Shown: positions 54,840 through 62,547 of the stretch, piece by piece
Layout of the letters: each line of letters begins with the position of its first letter
Position numbering within the stretch: the first letter of the stretch is position 1
Origin: Tenacibaculum sp. Bg11-29
Lineage (GTDB): Bacteria; Bacteroidota; Bacteroidia; Flavobacteriales; Flavobacteriaceae
Assembly (NCBI RefSeq): GCF_002836595.1
Contig: NZ_PJBB01000003.1
Location: forward strand, 1,797,001-1,861,000
Length of the DNA stretch: 64,000 nucleotides
Reading direction: 5' to 3'
Translations under genes and position numbers: made by a program
Notes under the pieces: model-generated
Seen by the model: the letters and a program-made list of their open reading frames with translations, nothing else
What the model was told of the DNA's origin: nothing
Databases searched by the model: none

Positions 54840-55691
54840 GTGCTAAATAGACAGGTATACTATCTATCTGTAAAAAGATCAAAACACAAAAGAGCTTTAG
54901 CGCGGCAGGTGCTATGTTTAGTAAATGAAGTTCGTATTAAAATGCCTAAAATAGGAACTCGTAAACTCTATTATTTATTAGAGAATGAACTAAAGGATCT
55001 AAAAATAGGGCGCGATAAATTATTTAGAATCTTAAAAGCTAATCAGATGTTGATAAAACCTAAAAGAAGTTATCATATTACTACGGATTCTCATCATCGA
55101 TTTAGAAAGCATAAAAATCAAATTAAAACCTTAGAAATTAGTAGGCCAGAAGAGGTTTGGGTAAGTGATATCACTTATATAGGAAATCGAAAGAATCTAA
55201 GTTATTTAGCTTTAATAACTGACGCGTATTCTAAAAAAATTGTAGGCTATAATGTTTCTAACAGTTTAAATGTATCGGGTTCTTTAGGTGCTTTAGAAAT
55301 GGCACTAAAAACTAGAAAACACAAACAAGAACCGTTAATTCATCATTCTGATAGAGGATTACAATATTGTGCTAATGATTATCAAAAGCTTTTGATAGAT
55401 AATAATATATTACCAAGTATGACAGAACAATATGATCCTTATGAAAATGCAATAGCAGAAAGGATTAATGGAATACTCAAACAAGAATTTGATATTGATA
55501 AATATGATACGGTTCTAAAAATTAAAACTGATTTGGTCAAAAATGCAATTAAAATTTATAATCAAATTAGACCACATTTATCTAATCATATGTTAACACC
55601 TAATCAAATGCATGCTCAAAATCAATTAAAAAGAAAAACCTATAAAAACAAGAAAGGTAGCGATATAAAATCACTACCTTTAAATTATTAA
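54840..55691 (+). CDS. IS3 transposase OrfB (DDE integrase)
   Basis: 283 aa from GTG 54840. The catalytic triad is intact: D in VWVSDITY, D in HHSDRGLQY, E in NAIAERING. The frame is -1 relative to OrfA and open upstream to the A-rich AGAAAAAATTAC near 54762, which could serve as a slippery site for an OrfAB fusion, the norm in this family. Confidence 0.92.
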   Translation: MLNRQVYYLSVKRSKHKRALARQVLCLVNEVRIKMPKIGTRKLYYLLENELKDLKIGRDKLFRILKANQMLIKPKRSYHITTDSHHRFRKHKNQIKTLEISRPEEVWVSDITYIGNRKNLSYLALITDAYSKKIVGYNVSNSLNVSGSLGALEMALKTRKHKQEPLIHHSDRGLQYCANDYQKLLIDNNILPSMTEQYDPYENAIAERINGILKQEFDIDKYDTVLKIKTDLVKNAIKIYNQIRPHLSNHMLTPNQMHAQNQLKRKTYKNKKGSDIKSLPLNY

Positions 55692-55736
55692 TCATGTAAC
55701 GCTATTTCAGGACGTCACACTATTTATAAAATTAAA

Positions 55737-56423
55737 TTAAAAACCAGTAGAAATGTCTTTTAAAGCTTGAGTATCAAGAATAAAAACTTCCTTACCTTTT
55801 AAGTTAATTATTTTTTTCTTTTTAAATTCTGAAAGTAATCGAATAGCACTTTCAGTAGCAGTACCAATAATGTTTGCAATATCTTCACGAGATAAATGAA
55901 TATCTAAAGAACCATTTTCATTTTTAGCAAATTTACTATCAAGACTTAATAAAGTTGCTGCTAAACGTTGTTTAACAGTTTTTTGAGCCATATCAACAAT
56001 AAAGTTATCTGCATTTTTAAGAGATGATGCCATGTTTTTAAGAATATCCATGGTAAATTTAGGATTATTTTCTAAATCTCTAACTATTTCATCTTTAGGA
56101 ATAAAACAAATTTCCATGTCATTTACAGCAATAGCTTTTAGGTTAGACGCTTCATCGTTTATTAAACTACGCTCTCCTAATAAATCACCTTTTCGAACAA
56201 GATTTACAATCTGATCTCTACCATTATCACTCATTTTAGAAACCTTACAAATACCGTCTTTAATACAAAAAACACCATTTATATGTTCTCCTTCTTCAAA
56301 TAAAACTTCTCCTTTTTTTATTGTTTTAGATGTTTTACAACCAGCTATTCTAACGAGTTCATTTTTTGTGAGCGATTTTAAAGAGTTAAATTGACGAATG
56401 ATACACTGTTCACATTTGCTCAT
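55737..56423 (-). CDS. Crp/Fnr family transcription regulator
   Basis: 228 aa. An N-terminal CEQC motif precedes a cyclic-nucleotide-binding-like domain (KKGEVLFEEGEHINGVFCIKDGICKV). The C-terminal winged HTH has LSREDIANIIGTATESAIRLLSEF. The HTH contains the E-S/T-x-x-R pattern of Fnr proteins that recognise TGAT. It is divergent from ccoI, next to hemN and ccoSN, so control of microaerobic respiration is likely. Only two N-terminal cysteines are visible together, with further ones at residues 7 and 29, so Fe-S binding is uncertain. Confidence 0.9.
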   Translation of the reverse strand: MSKCEQCIIRQFNSLKSLTKNELVRIAGCKTSKTIKKGEVLFEEGEHINGVFCIKDGICKVSKMSDNGRDQIVNLVRKGDLLGERSLINDEASNLKAIAVNDMEICFIPKDEIVRDLENNPKFTMDILKNMASSLKNADNFIVDMAQKTVKQRLAATLLSLDSKFAKNENGSLDIHLSREDIANIIGTATESAIRLLSEFKKKKIINLKGKEVFILDTQALKDISTGF

Positions 56424-56465
56424 AAATATTGTACTTTGGTGGTATAAGCAAAGGTATAGAAAAGC

Positions 56466-56477
56466 TGATAAATATCA
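56466..56477. promoter_or_regulatory. Fnr-like box between the regulator gene and ccoI
   Basis: TGAT-AAAT-ATCA matches the Fnr consensus TTGAT-N4-ATCAA. Its centre is 36.5 bp upstream of the end of a GATATTTG element (56501-56508), which puts it near -41.5 if transcription starts about 5 nt later, the class II activation position. It is also 43 nt from the regulator start, so autoregulation is possible. Confidence 0.7.
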
Positions 56478-56500
56478 TATTTTAATTTAAATTCTTATAA

Positions 56501-56508
56501 GATATTTG
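56501..56508 (+). promoter_or_regulatory. -7 element candidate of ccoI
   Basis: GATATTTG matches seven of eight positions relevant to TAnnTTTG apart from the first base. It lies 20 nt before the ccoI ATG. Confidence 0.5.
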
Positions 56509-56528
56509 TAGCAGGCAAACGAGTAAAT

Positions 56529-58901
56529 ATGGAAAGCACAAAATGTTTTCATTGCGGTAACGAATGTGATACCAAAACTATTACTGTACAAGAGAAATTC
56601 TTTTGTTGTAATGGATGTAAAACGGTTTATGAAATTTTTTCAGAAAATGACTTAACCTGTTACTATGATTTTCAAAATAATCCTGGAGCTATTCCAGAAG
56701 AAATTCAAGGGAAATATGATTTCCTTGATACCAAATCTATTACTGATAAACTTTTAGAATTTAATGATGGCAATATACATGTCGTAAATTTGTATATACC
56801 TCATATACATTGTAGTTCATGCATTTGGGTATTAGAAAACTTACATAAATTACAGAAAAATATTAGTTCGTCACAGGTTGATTTTCCTAAAAAAACAGTG
56901 AGAGTTACCTATAATTCTGATATAATTTCATTAAAAGAAATTGTTTTACTATTAAGTTCTATTGGGTACGAACCATATATTAGCTTAGAAGATTATGAAG
57001 TTGGAAAAAAGAAAGTAGATAGAAGTTTAATTTACAAATTAGGAATCGCTGGTTTTTCTTTTGGTAATGTAATGTTTTTGTCATTTCCAGAATATTTTGA
57101 AGTATCAGGTTTTTGGTTAGAACAATACAAAGGAATATTTCGTTGGTTGATGTTTGTATTCTCACTTCCAGTAGTTTTTTATGCAGCACAAGATTATTTT
57201 ATTTCTGCATATAAAGGGTTGCGTTCTAAAATATTAAATATTGATGTTCCGATAGCTTTAGGAATCTTTGTTTTATTTATCAGAAGTTCAACTGAAATTA
57301 TTTTTGACTTAGGAACAGGTTTCTTTGATTCCTTAACAGGGTTAGTTTTCTTTTTATTATTAGGTAAGTTTTTCCAACAAAAAACCTATAACTTTTTATC
57401 TTTTGAACGCGATTATAAATCATATTTTCCAATTGCAGTTACCAGAATATCATCTGAAGGAAAAGAAGAAAATGTACAGATTTATGATGTAGAAAAAGGT
57501 AATAGGTTATTAATTAGAAATCAAGAGTTAATTCCTGTAGACGGTGTTTTAATAAAAGGAAATGCAAAAATAGATTATAGTTTTGTTACAGGAGAAGCTA
57601 TTCCAGTATCAAAAAAATCAGGAGATAAATTATTTGCAGGAGGGAAACAATTATCAGGAGTTATAGAAATGGAAGTTTTAACATCTGTTTCGCAAAGCTA
57701 CTTAACGCAGTTATGGAGTAATGATGTATTTAAAAAGGATAAAAATTCATCTTTTAAAACACTAACCGATCGTATAAGTCAACACTTTACATTAACCATT
57801 TTACTAATAGCATTTGTAGCAACAGCATTTTGGTTGGTTTATGATGCAAGTAAAGCATTAAATGTGTTTACAGCAGTGTTAATTATAGCATGTCCTTGCG
57901 CAATTGCATTAGCTGCCCCGTTTACTTTAGGAAACATGTTACGTATTTTAGGAAAGAAAAAAATTTATCTTAAAAATGCAACAGTTATAGAGCAATTAGC
58001 TGCAATAGATACTGTAATCTTTGATAAAACAGGAACTTTAACGACGAATAAAGAAAATCAAATTGATTATAAAGGAGAAATACTAAGTTCTGAAGATAAA
58101 TCACTTTTAAAAAGTGTTTTAAGAGCATCAAATCATCCATTAAGTAGAATGTTATATGATTGTTTAACTGAAGAGATGATTACCATTTCTGATTTTAAAG
58201 AGTTTACTGGTAAAGGTATTGAAGCGAAATATAAGCAATCAAGTATTAAGATAGGATCATCATCTTTCGTTAAAAATACAGATGAACAAATTAATTTAGA
58301 TACATCGGTTCACATTAGTATTAATAATGAATATAAAGGAAAGTATATTTTTAAAAATGCTTACAGAAATGGGATGGAAAGTTTATTCTCTGAATTGAAT
58401 TCAAATTATGGTTTGGCTGTTGTTTCAGGAGATAATGAAGGAGAAAAAAAGTATTTGGAAGAATTGTTACCAAGTGGTACATCGTTTTTATTCAACCAAA
58501 AACCTGAAGATAAATTATCTTATGTAGAAGAATTACAAGTTAAAGGTAAAAATGTAATTATGATTGGTGATGGTTTAAATGATGCAGGAGCTTTAGCTCA
58601 AAGTAATGTTGGTATTGCCTTATCAGAAAATATAAATGTGTTTTCACCAGCTTGTGACGCTATTTTAGACGCTTCTAAATTCAATCAAATAGGAAGTTAT
58701 ATTAAAGCGTCAAAAAAAGCAATTAAAATAATTAAGTATAGTTTTATACTTTCTTTATGTTATAATCTTATAGGGCTTTATTTTGCAACAACAGGTCAAT
58801 TAAAACCTGTAATTGCTGCAATTTTAATGCCTTTAAGTTCTATTAGTATAGTATTATTCACAACGATTGCAACAAATTTATTAGGAAAAAAAATAAAATA
58901 G
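56529..58901 (+). CDS. ccoI: Copper-transporting P-type ATPase for cbb3 oxidase assembly
   Basis: 790 aa. A cysteine-rich N-terminus (CFHCGNEC, FFCCNGCKTVYEIF) and an HMA domain with HCSSC near residue 100 are followed by transmembrane helices with the metal site CPC (IIACPCAIALAAPF). DKTGTLT and GDGLNDAGAL identify the P-type ATPase. This matches CcoI/FixI, which supplies copper to the cbb3 oxidase. ccoS and ccoN occur 3.5 kb downstream. Confidence 0.92.
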   Translation: MESTKCFHCGNECDTKTITVQEKFFCCNGCKTVYEIFSENDLTCYYDFQNNPGAIPEEIQGKYDFLDTKSITDKLLEFNDGNIHVVNLYIPHIHCSSCIWVLENLHKLQKNISSSQVDFPKKTVRVTYNSDIISLKEIVLLLSSIGYEPYISLEDYEVGKKKVDRSLIYKLGIAGFSFGNVMFLSFPEYFEVSGFWLEQYKGIFRWLMFVFSLPVVFYAAQDYFISAYKGLRSKILNIDVPIALGIFVLFIRSSTEIIFDLGTGFFDSLTGLVFFLLLGKFFQQKTYNFLSFERDYKSYFPIAVTRISSEGKEENVQIYDVEKGNRLLIRNQELIPVDGVLIKGNAKIDYSFVTGEAIPVSKKSGDKLFAGGKQLSGVIEMEVLTSVSQSYLTQLWSNDVFKKDKNSSFKTLTDRISQHFTLTILLIAFVATAFWLVYDASKALNVFTAVLIIACPCAIALAAPFTLGNMLRILGKKKIYLKNATVIEQLAAIDTVIFDKTGTLTTNKENQIDYKGEILSSEDKSLLKSVLRASNHPLSRMLYDCLTEEMITISDFKEFTGKGIEAKYKQSSIKIGSSSFVKNTDEQINLDTSVHISINNEYKGKYIFKNAYRNGMESLFSELNSNYGLAVVSGDNEGEKKYLEELLPSGTSFLFNQKPEDKLSYVEELQVKGKNVIMIGDGLNDAGALAQSNVGIALSENINVFSPACDAILDASKFNQIGSYIKASKKAIKIIKYSFILSLCYNLIGLYFATTGQLKPVIAAILMPLSSISIVLFTTIATNLLGKKIK

Positions 58902-58906
58902 ATATT

Positions 58907-59239
58907 ATGAAAGTAGCCTCATTTTTAAAAGATATAAAGTTCAGTGATAATAAACCAGTTGTATCATTATTATTAGATACTGATTTTTCTAAAGAAATAC
59001 GAGTTGTATTTAAAAAAGGTCAGACAATGGAGGATCATCAAGCACCTTTTGCAATAATTGTTCAAGTAGTAAAAGGATGCATTGATTTTGGAGTGAATGA
59101 AGAAGTAAACCAATTAAATGTAGGTGATATGATTTCATTAAAACCACAAGTAGTTCATAATCTTACAGCAACAGAAGAAAGCATTGTGAGATTAACGTTA
59201 TCAAAATCAGATACTGTAAAAAGAGTGAAAAACGTATAA
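58907..59239 (+). CDS. Cupin domain protein
   Basis: 110 aa with a small cupin barrel (HQAPFAIIVQVVKGCIDF and LNVGDMISLKPQVVHNL). It lies 5 nt after ccoI, so it is in the same operon. Its ligand and role are unknown. Confidence 0.78.
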   Translation: MKVASFLKDIKFSDNKPVVSLLLDTDFSKEIRVVFKKGQTMEDHQAPFAIIVQVVKGCIDFGVNEEVNQLNVGDMISLKPQVVHNLTATEESIVRLTLSKSDTVKRVKNV

Positions 59240-59243
59240 GTTT

Positions 59244-59909
59244 ATGCAGATAAGTAAATATATAGATCATACATTATTAAAAGCTACAGCAACAAAAGAA
59301 GAAATTATTAAACTTTGTAGCGAAGCAAAAGAATACGATTTCTACGCAGTTTGTGTAAACGGATCTTATGTTGAGTTAGCAGCACAAGAATTAAGGAATT
59401 CTGAGGTGAAAATAGCAGCTGTGATCGGTTTTCCTTTAGGAGCAATGACAACAGAAACCAAAGTTTTTGAAGCAAAGAGTTGTATTCAAAAAGGAGCATC
59501 AGAAATTGATATGGTTATCAACATTGGTAAGTTATTAGATGGTGAAAATGACTATGTAGAAAATGAAATCAGGTTGATAAAAGAAGCAATAGGGAACAAT
59601 GTTTTAAAAGTGATTTTTGAGAATTGTTATTTATCTAAAGAGCAAGTAAAAACTGTTTCACAATTAGCCGTAAATGCAGGAGCAGATTTCATAAAAACAT
59701 CTACTGGGTTTGGTACAAGCGGAGCAACTTTAGAAGATGTTCAGTTAATGAAAGAGGTTGTAAAAGACAAAGCTCAAATAAAAGCAGCTGGCGGAGTAAG
59801 AGATACAGCAACTGCAGAAAAATATATAGAAATGGGGGTAACTCGTTTAGGAACATCATCAGGAGTTTCTTTAGTTACTACAGGAGTTTCAGAAAAAGAT
59901 AAATATTAA
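59244..59909 (+). CDS. deoC: Deoxyribose-phosphate aldolase
   Basis: 221 aa. YIDHTLLKATATKEEI at the start, FPLGAMTTETK, and the Schiff-base Lys region FIKTSTGFGTSGAT, followed by KAAGGVRD. It splits 2-deoxyribose-5-phosphate into glyceraldehyde-3-phosphate and acetaldehyde. It lies 4 nt after the cupin gene, and deoD follows. Confidence 0.95.
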   Translation: MQISKYIDHTLLKATATKEEIIKLCSEAKEYDFYAVCVNGSYVELAAQELRNSEVKIAAVIGFPLGAMTTETKVFEAKSCIQKGASEIDMVINIGKLLDGENDYVENEIRLIKEAIGNNVLKVIFENCYLSKEQVKTVSQLAVNAGADFIKTSTGFGTSGATLEDVQLMKEVVKDKAQIKAAGGVRDTATAEKYIEMGVTRLGTSSGVSLVTTGVSEKDKY

Positions 59910-59934
59910 AAGATAACAAAAGTATTTAAGAATC

Positions 59935-60027
59935 GTCATTACAAAGGGCTTTTTGAAGGAAGTGATAAAAACAACGAAGTATTTCCTTTTTAAATATGAG
60001 TTTGCTAAGCTTTGCGGGGAATGACAG
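59935..60027. repeat. REP-like imperfect palindrome, copy 3
   Basis: CGTCATTAC...AAAGGG at the left is mirrored by CTTTGCGGGGAATGAC at the right. The form is that of the palindrome at 5527. It lies in the deoC-deoD gap. Confidence 0.5.
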
Positions 60028-60046
60028 AATATATTTTTTTTAAAAG

Positions 60047-60745
60047 ATGAGCATACATATAGAAGCTAAAAAGGGAGAAATAGCAGAAACAGTTTTATTA
60101 CCAGGTGATCCGATGCGTGCAAAATGGATTGCTGAAACTTTTTTTAAAGATCCAGTTTGTTATAATGATGTTCGTGGTATGTTAGGTTTTACAGGAACGT
60201 ACCAAGGAAAACAAATATCTGTACAAGGAACAGGAATGGGAATTCCATCTACGTTAATTTACGCACATGAGTTAATCAACGATTATGGAGTTAAAAATTT
60301 AATCAGAGTAGGTTCTGCAGGCTCGTATCAAAAGGAAGTTAAGATTCGTGATATTGTTATTGCGATGGCAGCTTCTACAAATTCAGGATTAAATACTATC
60401 CGTTTTAATGGAGCAGATTACGCGCCAACTGCAAGTTTTGAGCTATTTCAAAAAGCGTTAGAAATAGCAAAGAAAAAAAGCATTCCATTAAAAGCAGGAA
60501 ACATTTTAAGTTCAGACGAATTTTATGCTGATGAGTTTGAAAGTTATAAAAAATGGGCAGAATATGGTGTGTTATGTGTTGAGATGGAAACCAATGGCTT
60601 ATATACCGTAGCAGCTAAACATAAAGTAAATGCACTTTCTATTTTAACAATTTCTGATAGCTTGGTTACAGGAGAAAGAACCACCGCTGATGAAAGAGAG
60701 CATACTTTTAAAGAAATGATTGAAATTGCTTTAGAATTAGCTTAA
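60047..60745 (+). CDS. deoD: Purine-nucleoside phosphorylase, DeoD type
   Basis: 232 aa with [38 protein letters not shown] and the C-terminal SDSLVTGE segment. It cleaves purine nucleosides with phosphate. With deoC it salvages deoxynucleosides. Confidence 0.95.
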   Translation: MSIHIEAKKGEIAETVLLPGDPMRAKWIAETFFKDPVCYNDVRGMLGFTGTYQGKQISVQGTGMGIPSTLIYAHELINDYGVKNLIRVGSAGSYQKEVKIRDIVIAMAASTNSGLNTIRFNGADYAPTASFELFQKALEIAKKKSIPLKAGNILSSDEFYADEFESYKKWAEYGVLCVEMETNGLYTVAAKHKVNALSILTISDSLVTGERTTADEREHTFKEMIEIALELA

Positions 60746-60872
60746 TTATTGTCCCCTCGAGCATTATTTGAAAACAAAAATATATTCTGCTGAAAATATA
60801 ACGGCAGTTTGCGAGAGGTTATTAACTCAATAAGGTCTTTGTTGCGACCGACCTGATATAAATAATAAACAG

Positions 60873-62234
60873 ATGAATTCATTAATACAAAAATATAATA
60901 TTCCGGGGCCAAGATACACTAGTTATCCAACGGTTCCTTATTGGGATAATGAAACATTCTCTAAAGATAAATGGATTGAAACTTTCAAAAAAACGTTTAT
61001 AGAAAGTAATTCTTCAGAAGGAATTAGCGTGTATATTCATTTACCTTTTTGTGAGAGTTTATGCACATTTTGTGCGTGTCATAAGCATATTACAAAAAGA
61101 CACGAAGTAGAAGAAGATTATATAGATACTGTTTTAAAAGAATGGAATTTATATACCAATTTGGTTGATGAAACTCCAATTATAAAAGAGATTCATTTAG
61201 GAGGTGGAACACCTACTTTTTTTTCAAAAGAACAGTTAAAAAAACTAATTGATGGCTTGTTTGTAAATGCAAAAAAGCATCCGAATCACGAATTTAGTTT
61301 TGAAGGTCACCCAAATAATACTACAAAAGAACAATTACAAACTTTATTTGATGTTGGTTTTACTCGTGTAAGTTATGGTGTGCAAGATTATAATGAAAAA
61401 GTACAAGTAGCAATTCATAGAGTGCAACCTTTTGAGAATGTTGAAAAAACAACACGTTGGGCAAGAGAAATAGGATACACATCTATTAGTCACGATTTAA
61501 TTTTTGGGCTTCCATTTCAAACCAAAGAAAATGTAATTCATACTATTAATAAAACGAAAGAATTACAACCAGATAGAATTTCGTTTTATAGTTATGCGCA
61601 TGTTCCGTGGGTAAAAGGTGTTGGGCAAAGAGGTTTTAATGAAGATGATTTACCAAAGAATGAAGCGAAACGAGAGTTGTATGAAATAGGTAAAGAATTG
61701 TTTGCTGAAATGGGGTATGTAGAAATAGGAATGGATCATTTTGCGTTAAAATCTGACACGTTATATAAAGCAACTCAAGAAAAAACATTGCATCGAAATT
61801 TTATGGGCTATACCGCAAACAAAACCCAATTAATGATAGGCTTAGGGATGTCGTCAATATCAGACTCTTGGTATGGTTTTGCACAGAATGTAAAAACAGT
61901 AAAAGAATATCAAAAAATAGTAAACGAAGGTGAAATCCCTGTGTTTAGAGGACATATTTTATCTGATGAAGATTTAATTATAAGAAAGCATATTTTAAAC
62001 ATTATGTGTCATTTTTTCACTTCGTGGGATGAAACAAATTTACAGGTTCAAGATATAGAAGTACATTTAGAAAAGCTACTAGAAATGGTAGAAGATGGAT
62101 TAGTTTCTATTGAAGGGAATAGCTTGTCAGTTCCTGAAAAAGCAAGGCCTTATGTGCGGAATATTTGCATGGCATTTGACAAGCGATTACATAGAAATAA
62201 ACCAGAAACAAAACTATTTTCTATGACGATTTAA
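60873..62234 (+). CDS. hemN: Oxygen-independent coproporphyrinogen III oxidase
   Basis: 453 aa radical SAM enzyme. The N-terminus YNIPGPRYTSYPTVPYW and the cluster motif CESLCTFCACH (CxxxCxxC plus C) are typical of true HemN. GGGTPTFF follows. It makes protoporphyrinogen IX without oxygen and so fits a low-oxygen locus. The 127-bp gap before it holds two small imperfect hairpins and no clear Fnr box. Confidence 0.95.
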   Translation: MNSLIQKYNIPGPRYTSYPTVPYWDNETFSKDKWIETFKKTFIESNSSEGISVYIHLPFCESLCTFCACHKHITKRHEVEEDYIDTVLKEWNLYTNLVDETPIIKEIHLGGGTPTFFSKEQLKKLIDGLFVNAKKHPNHEFSFEGHPNNTTKEQLQTLFDVGFTRVSYGVQDYNEKVQVAIHRVQPFENVEKTTRWAREIGYTSISHDLIFGLPFQTKENVIHTINKTKELQPDRISFYSYAHVPWVKGVGQRGFNEDDLPKNEAKRELYEIGKELFAEMGYVEIGMDHFALKSDTLYKATQEKTLHRNFMGYTANKTQLMIGLGMSSISDSWYGFAQNVKTVKEYQKIVNEGEIPVFRGHILSDEDLIIRKHILNIMCHFFTSWDETNLQVQDIEVHLEKLLEMVEDGLVSIEGNSLSVPEKARPYVRNICMAFDKRLHRNKPETKLFSMTI

Positions 62235-62284
62235 GTATAAATAAAATGATTAACTTTAAGTTTTTCTTAACAAAACCGTAAAAC

Positions 62285-62298
62285 ATGACATTTGTCAT
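62285..62298. promoter_or_regulatory. Fnr-like palindrome upstream of ccoS-ccoN
   Basis: ATGACATTTGTCAT is a perfect palindrome with the same N4 spacing as an Fnr box (TGAC-N4-GTCA). Its centre is 36.5 bp from the end of the TAAATTTG element, exactly the distance seen at ccoI. Confidence 0.65.
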
Positions 62299-62320
62299 AT
62301 TTTAATAAGGTCGTCAAAAC

Positions 62321-62328
62321 TAAATTTG
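62321..62328 (+). promoter_or_regulatory. -7 promoter element of ccoS-ccoN
   Basis: TAAATTTG is a full match to TAnnTTTG, 22 nt before the ccoS start. No TTG -33 element is at the usual distance; activation by the upstream palindrome would explain this. Confidence 0.7.
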
Positions 62329-62350
62329 TAAAATAATTATCAGGCAAGAT

Positions 62351-62521
62351 ATGAGCGTTATTTACTTACTACTTACACTAAGCATTTTAGTGGCAATTAT
62401 TTTTTTTATTGCATTTATCGTTTCGGTAAAAAATGGACAATACGATGATTCGTATACGCCATCTGTTCGTATGCTTTTTGATGACGAATTAGTAAAAGAA
62501 GAAACAAAAATCAATAACTAA
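62351..62521 (+). CDS. ccoS: cbb3 oxidase maturation protein CcoS
   Basis: 56 aa. An N-terminal transmembrane helix (VIYLLLTLSILVAIIFFIAF) is followed by a short cytoplasmic tail with the family pattern NGQYDDSYTPSVRMLFDD. It is needed for cofactor insertion into cbb3 oxidase. It lies 26 nt before ccoN. Confidence 0.92.
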   Translation: MSVIYLLLTLSILVAIIFFIAFIVSVKNGQYDDSYTPSVRMLFDDELVKEETKINN

Positions 62522-62547
62522 CAATAGATATTAAATTCAATTAGATT

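Larger units (their letters stand above)
54344..55719 (+). mobile_element. IS3-family insertion sequence
   Basis: 1376 bp. Both ends start TGT and share 20 bp of perfect terminal repeat (54349-54368 and 55695-55714, CGTCCTGAAATAGCGTTACA). The flanks carry the 3-bp duplication CTA (54341-54343 and 55720-55722). Two ORFs in -1 relation encode an HTH protein and a DDE transposase. The element lies between the DUF3467 terminator and the 3' end of the fnr-type gene, disrupting no gene. The intact ends and duplication indicate a recent insertion. Confidence 0.93.

Noticed and set aside
60746..60872. Fnr box in front of hemN
   Set aside because: No TGAT/TGAC-N4-palindrome is present at any distance from a TAnnTTTG element in this gap.
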